Source: Candidatus Methanofastidiosum methylothiophilum | GTDB lineage: Archaea > Methanobacteriota_B > Thermococci > Methanofastidiosales > Methanofastidiosaceae | Assembly (NCBI GenBank): GCA_001587675.1 | Contig: LNGD01000047.1 | Coordinates: forward strand, 1-10,864 | Length of the DNA stretch: 10,864 nt | Direction: 5' to 3' | Shown here: positions 8,128 through 10,864 of the stretch, in pieces | Layout of the letters: every line of letters begins with the position of its first letter | How positions within the stretch are numbered: the stretch's first letter is position 1 | Position numbers and translations under genes: made by a program | The notes under the pieces: model-generated | The model's database searches: none | Told to the model about the DNA's origin: nothing | The model's input: only the letters and a program-made list of their open reading frames with translations

Positions 8128-8207
8128 CAAATTGGTTATCCTGACAACATCACTGCGGACCGCGGACCCTTGGAAAATCTCGGCCGAGTTGCCAATAACT
8201 TGGTTTG
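8128..8207. repeat. Imperfect inverted repeat enclosing a GC-rich patch with tandem repeat and palindrome
   Basis: Arms CAAA (8128-8131)/TTTG (8204-8207), GTTAT (8135-8139)/ATAAC (8195-8199) and CAAC (8145-8148)/GTTG (8188-8191) can pair, with small internal loops. Between them lie a tandem repeat of GCGGACC (8155-8161, 8162-8168) and the perfect palindrome CTCGGCCGAG (8179-8188), which competes with the innermost arm for one base. It could be an operator, a structured leader RNA or a remnant element; it may also be chance. Confidence 0.35.
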
Positions 8208-8357
8208 TTAGAATGTATTGATTTATTTTACTTTACCTTGCTTGTAGGTGCTGCTCCTTAAACCAGAAAAAAGCCCGGAGAGTATTAGAAATAGGAATAA
8301 AATCATAATGGTATGAGTTGCTCCAGAGGCAAAAAGGCTTTTGGTCATTTTGAAAAT

Positions 8358-8364
8358 GGAGAGG
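8358..8364 (+). promoter_or_regulatory. Ribosome binding site GGAGAGG for the gene at 8369
   Basis: GGAGAGG lies four bases before the ATG at 8369. An in-frame TGA at 8351-8353 rules out any start further upstream, so the start is well fixed. Confidence 0.75.
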
Positions 8365-8368
8365 GGAA

Positions 8369-10864
8369 ATGCATAAATTGGTCTTTTTTTCGCCAAGGGT
8401 AACATCAATAATTCTGGCGCTGATGATATTTTTCGCGCCATTCTCATTTGGCAGCCAAAATGCAACGGCCAGTCGTCTGGATGAACTAAATCAACAAATC
8501 CTGCCACCATTTCTGCCATCAGATTGCAATGTTTTTGGCGGCAATTTTTCTATCATTGGCAGGGACAAATATCCATCTGGCCTGGTAATGGATCGCCAGC
8601 TTAGTGAAGTCACCAATATAAAAGAGACACTGAATCAGGCAATGATGGAATATTATGACAGATACTACGGTCAAACACAAATCATCGATCTCCCAGTGAA
8701 AAAACCTTCAATTACTCCATATCCTTACAATGTGTTGCACAGAGATTTTTCCTGGGACACATTCTTTTCCAGTAATCCACGGATAATAAAGCTACAAAAC
8801 AAATCGTTCCTGATTGGGGAATGGTGTGGCTATAACCCAAAATTAGGGTATGCCATCCGACAAGAACCATTGAGTGATGGCCAGATCAATCTCGACTTCG
8901 TTGACATGGGCACTGGCAACATGGTCTCCAGTTTGAAAACACCTGCAATCAGTTCCATAGCCAGCATTTCAAAAGACATTTTTTGGGGTGAAGTTGGCAA
9001 ATTATCAGGGCTTGTGGATGTCAAAACCATGAAAGTGATATATTCTCCCTTGTATGGCCCTCCTGTCGCATTCAATGACGAATATATGGCCTCAACACAG
9101 GAGATTTACAGTATAAAGGAGAGAAAGATTACAGCCAATCTCTCCAGGCTTGGAATCAAAGCAAATATAACCAAGATAAAAGATGACTATGTCGACTACA
9201 TATTCAACCCGGTGTATCCAACCCAGGTAAAGGACCCAAAACCATCTCTTATAAGAGTTTCTTTCGACGGCAAGCTGTTGTTTAGAAAAGAGTTTGATTT
9301 CAAGGTTCCAGTGACAATCAATGACACTTTTGAGAAAAACCTTCTGATAATGGGCAGAACGGAAGAATCTCACATATTGCGCTACTCAATACGCGATATC
9401 GATACGCTTGAAATAAAGCACGAATTCCAGATTGACGAGAACGTTTTCACCGTAAACAACTATGCAGTTGCAGTTTCAAATTCTACTCGCGCGGCCACAA
9501 CCTCAAATCTGATAAAAATCTGGGGCACAGACCTGGTCAAACTTGTGAAAGTGATACATTTCCCAAAAGAGCCAATATTTCTGGATGCCGGGGGCAAGAT
9601 ATTTTTTGGCTACAGTATGGGAGACGGACAATCACAATTCTATAGACTGGATGGTAATTGCTCACCAGAAACATTCACTAACACCATTGTGGACACAATG
9701 GACCAGTATGCAATTGATAATGGAGACATAGTAGGTGTTAGCCTTGCCTCAAAAAAGAATGAAAAGGGGACGTTTGACACGGAGATAAAAAAGAGAAACT
9801 ACAAAATAGGCTCCAAAGGCAATTACTACAAAGAATTGACTATCAAGACAGAATCTTTTATGGAAAATACCGGGCAATTCAAGATTTATGATAGGAAAAT
9901 ATATGTTTGCACAGGATTTAGCAGCATAGAATGTTATGATTTGAATGATGGCAAACTGGTCGCAAATCTGGAAGGCATAAAAACTGCCGGCTGGGAAACA
10001 ACAAGAACGGAATTGCTTCTGGAAAATAACGTTTTGACAATTGTCCATTATGGAACCCAAAAAGGTTTGCTGGCCTACATCACCTGTATTGATGTGGAAA
10101 AAATGATCCGTCTTTACGAGGCTTATACAAATGCGCAAGAAAAAGCAAGCAGACCAAGAATAAAAGTAGACTACTTTGATTCCAGCATGATTGTATTGAA
10201 CAATTCTTCCGACACCTTTATCAATTATTTTGATGGGTCACAGCCAGATGTTATCAAAGACAGCAGCTTCATTACTTTCGAGAATGATTTGTTGTACCTG
10301 TATTGCCATAATTACAGTGGGGAGGATGGTAAAAAATTGCTATTGTTTGATGTGAAAACAAAAAATAGAAAAACCATTCCATTTCCTGAAGGGGCATACC
10401 AGCCACAAGCAAAATTTGATGATTACTTTCTTTTTGGCGGCAAACTTTGCACGCTTGGAGGAGATCTTGTCCAGAGCGGCCTTGGGTCCTGGCTTACTCT
10501 CCCAAGGCATGGGCAAGCTTTTTACCCAATTCTTGGCATAACTGAAAAATATGTCCAGCCTTCTGCAACTGCATACGTTCCATCCACTGTCGCTGAAATC
10601 CCAAATGGTTTAATTGGGAAGCTCTCCCCTTGCCCATCATTCTCGGTCAAAAGAACAGGGAAGAGTGGGGTAAAGAGTGAAAGTGGCAATGACAAGGCCA
10701 TAGGCATGGGGAACAAGGTTGGGGTAGATATGGTGGGTGAGGTAGGTGAGGTTAGCTTTGAGTTCAAAAATACAAGGGAAGATGGAAGAGACCTTGTGCT
10801 GAAGGGTGAGGTGTACCTGGTCTCTTGGGGTGATGACGGGAAAGCACCAGTGTTTGCCAAGTTG
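8369..10864 (+). CDS. Exported beta-propeller-like protein of unknown function, 3' end outside the window
   Basis: An open frame of 832 codons runs from ATG to the right edge without a stop. Residues 1 to about 29 form a signal peptide (hydrophobic stretch IILALMIFFAPF at 14-25), so the product is exported. I do not recognise the family. Recurrent strand-turn-strand motifs resemble propeller blades: FVDMGTGNMVSSLKT (177-191), LVDVKTMKVIYS (215-226), ECYDLNDGKLVANLEG (521-536) and LLFDVKTKNRKTIPFPEG (658-675). No catalytic motif is visible. After about residue 755 the sequence turns Gly/Lys/Val-rich and may enter a new beta domain around VSFEFKNTREDGRDLVLKG (795-813), cut by the edge. The gene is visibly richer in G+C than the two genes to its left, using CTG and GGC often. 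It is divergent from the C25 protease, which also has a propeller, so a shared extracellular role is possible but unproven. Confidence 0.85.
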   Translation, partial: MHKLVFFSPRVTSIILALMIFFAPFSFGSQNATASRLDELNQQILPPFLPSDCNVFGGNFSIIGRDKYPSGLVMDRQLSEVTNIKETLNQAMMEYYDRYYGQTQIIDLPVKKPSITPYPYNVLHRDFSWDTFFSSNPRIIKLQNKSFLIGEWCGYNPKLGYAIRQEPLSDGQINLDFVDMGTGNMVSSLKTPAISSIASISKDIFWGEVGKLSGLVDVKTMKVIYSPLYGPPVAFNDEYMASTQEIYSIKERKITANLSRLGIKANITKIKDDYVDYIFNPVYPTQVKDPKPSLIRVSFDGKLLFRKEFDFKVPVTINDTFEKNLLIMGRTEESHILRYSIRDIDTLEIKHEFQIDENVFTVNNYAVAVSNSTRAATTSNLIKIWGTDLVKLVKVIHFPKEPIFLDAGGKIFFGYSMGDGQSQFYRLDGNCSPETFTNTIVDTMDQYAIDNGDIVGVSLASKKNEKGTFDTEIKKRNYKIGSKGNYYKELTIKTESFMENTGQFKIYDRKIYVCTGFSSIECYDLNDGKLVANLEGIKTAGWETTRTELLLENNVLTIVHYGTQKGLLAYITCIDVEKMIRLYEAYTNAQEKASRPRIKVDYFDSSMIVLNNSSDTFINYFDGSQPDVIKDSSFITFENDLLYLYCHNYSGEDGKKLLLFDVKTKNRKTIPFPEGAYQPQAKFDDYFLFGGKLCTLGGDLVQSGLGSWLTLPRHGQAFYPILGITEKYVQPSATAYVPSTVAEIPNGLIGKLSPCPSFSVKRTGKSGVKSESGNDKAIGMGNKVGVDMVGEVGEVSFEFKNTREDGRDLVLKGEVYLVSWGDDGKAPVFAKL
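10655..10800 (+). other. Strongly purine-rich, G-run-bearing segment inside the 3' part of the exported-protein gene
   Basis: The coding strand turns abruptly purine-rich, with GGG or GGGG runs near 10660, 10667, 10708, 10721 and 10734, while the preceding bases (about 10500-10650) are richer in pyrimidines. The frame stays open, so this is coding sequence for a Gly/Lys/Val/Glu-rich linker and domain start. Loops between the G-runs are mostly longer than those of stable quadruplexes. Confidence 0.4.

Larger units (their letters stand above)
7929..8357. other. Divergent intergenic region between the two exported-protein genes
   Basis: No gene is supported here. The left part (7929-8130) is strongly AT-rich and holds the candidate promoter of the minus-strand protease gene. 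A GC-rich patch (8152-8188) stands out, with a tandem 7-bp repeat and a 10-bp palindrome, enclosed by imperfect inverted-repeat arms (8128-8148 and 8188-8207). The right part (8208-8357) should contain the promoter of the gene at 8369, but I find no convincing -35/-10 pair. Possible -10 words such as TAGAAT (8209-8214) and CATAAT (8304-8309) lack partners at proper spacing. Confidence 0.6.

Noticed and set aside
8313..8402. Short + strand frame of 29 codons overlapping the start at 8369
   Set aside because: No ribosome binding site of its own and no recognisable peptide; unlikely to be an upstream leader peptide.
8223..8519. Minus-strand frame of 98 codons with a hydrophobic C-terminal stretch
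   Set aside because: It overlaps the signal-peptide region of the well-supported + strand gene, has no Shine-Dalgarno sequence, and its hydrophobic part comes from A/T-rich intergenic DNA.
9127..9136. Ten-base match GATTACAGCC to spacer 3 (201-210)
   Set aside because: The match does not extend on either side and a 10-mer hit is expected by chance at this scale; not a self-target.
10522..10860. Minus-strand frame of 112 codons, Ser/Pro/Leu-rich
   Set aside because: Antisense shadow of the purine-rich coding segment; low complexity and no ribosome binding site.

Overview
The window reads as an accessory, defence-flavoured stretch of an AT-rich bacterial chromosome. I cannot name the organism. 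A secreted gingipain-type (C25) protease with a beta-propeller and Ig-like domains, beside a second exported propeller-like protein, would fit an AT-rich Gram-negative or candidate-phylum bacterium, but this is a guess from protein style and not a taxonomic call.

Layout. Positions 1-625 are the end of a CRISPR array: nine identical 37-bp repeats and eight complete spacers, continuing off the left edge. No cas gene is in the window. After a 109-bp AT-rich gap, 735-3866 (+) encodes a 1043-residue NLR-like protein: an N-terminal SIR2 domain, a STAND ATPase of the COG3903/NB-ARC type, a winged helix and a TPR-like helical C-terminus. It ends 17 bp from the end of the convergent gene 3884-7918 (-), a 1344-residue exported protein. 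That protein has a signal peptide, a PQQ-type propeller of about eight blades, a C25-type propeptide, a C25 cysteine protease domain with His901 and Cys932, a fibronectin-III-like segment and two Ig-like domains. A 450-bp divergent intergenic region (7919-8368) follows. Then a new exported protein starts at 8369 (+) and runs open off the right edge (832 codons seen). It looks like a beta-propeller but I do not recognise its family.

How the parts may work together. The array and the SIR2-STAND-TPR protein fit immune functions: sequence-specific interference and, as inferred from related SIR2-STAND systems, NAD+ depletion on sensing infection. The two exported proteins act outside the cytoplasm and probably form a separate functional unit; nothing in the sequence ties them to immunity.

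The most notable point is the SIR2 domain sitting where a LuxR, kinase or cyclase partner is common on this ATPase-TPR scaffold, with Asn at the position where the SIR2 catalytic His is expected, directly next to a CRISPR array.
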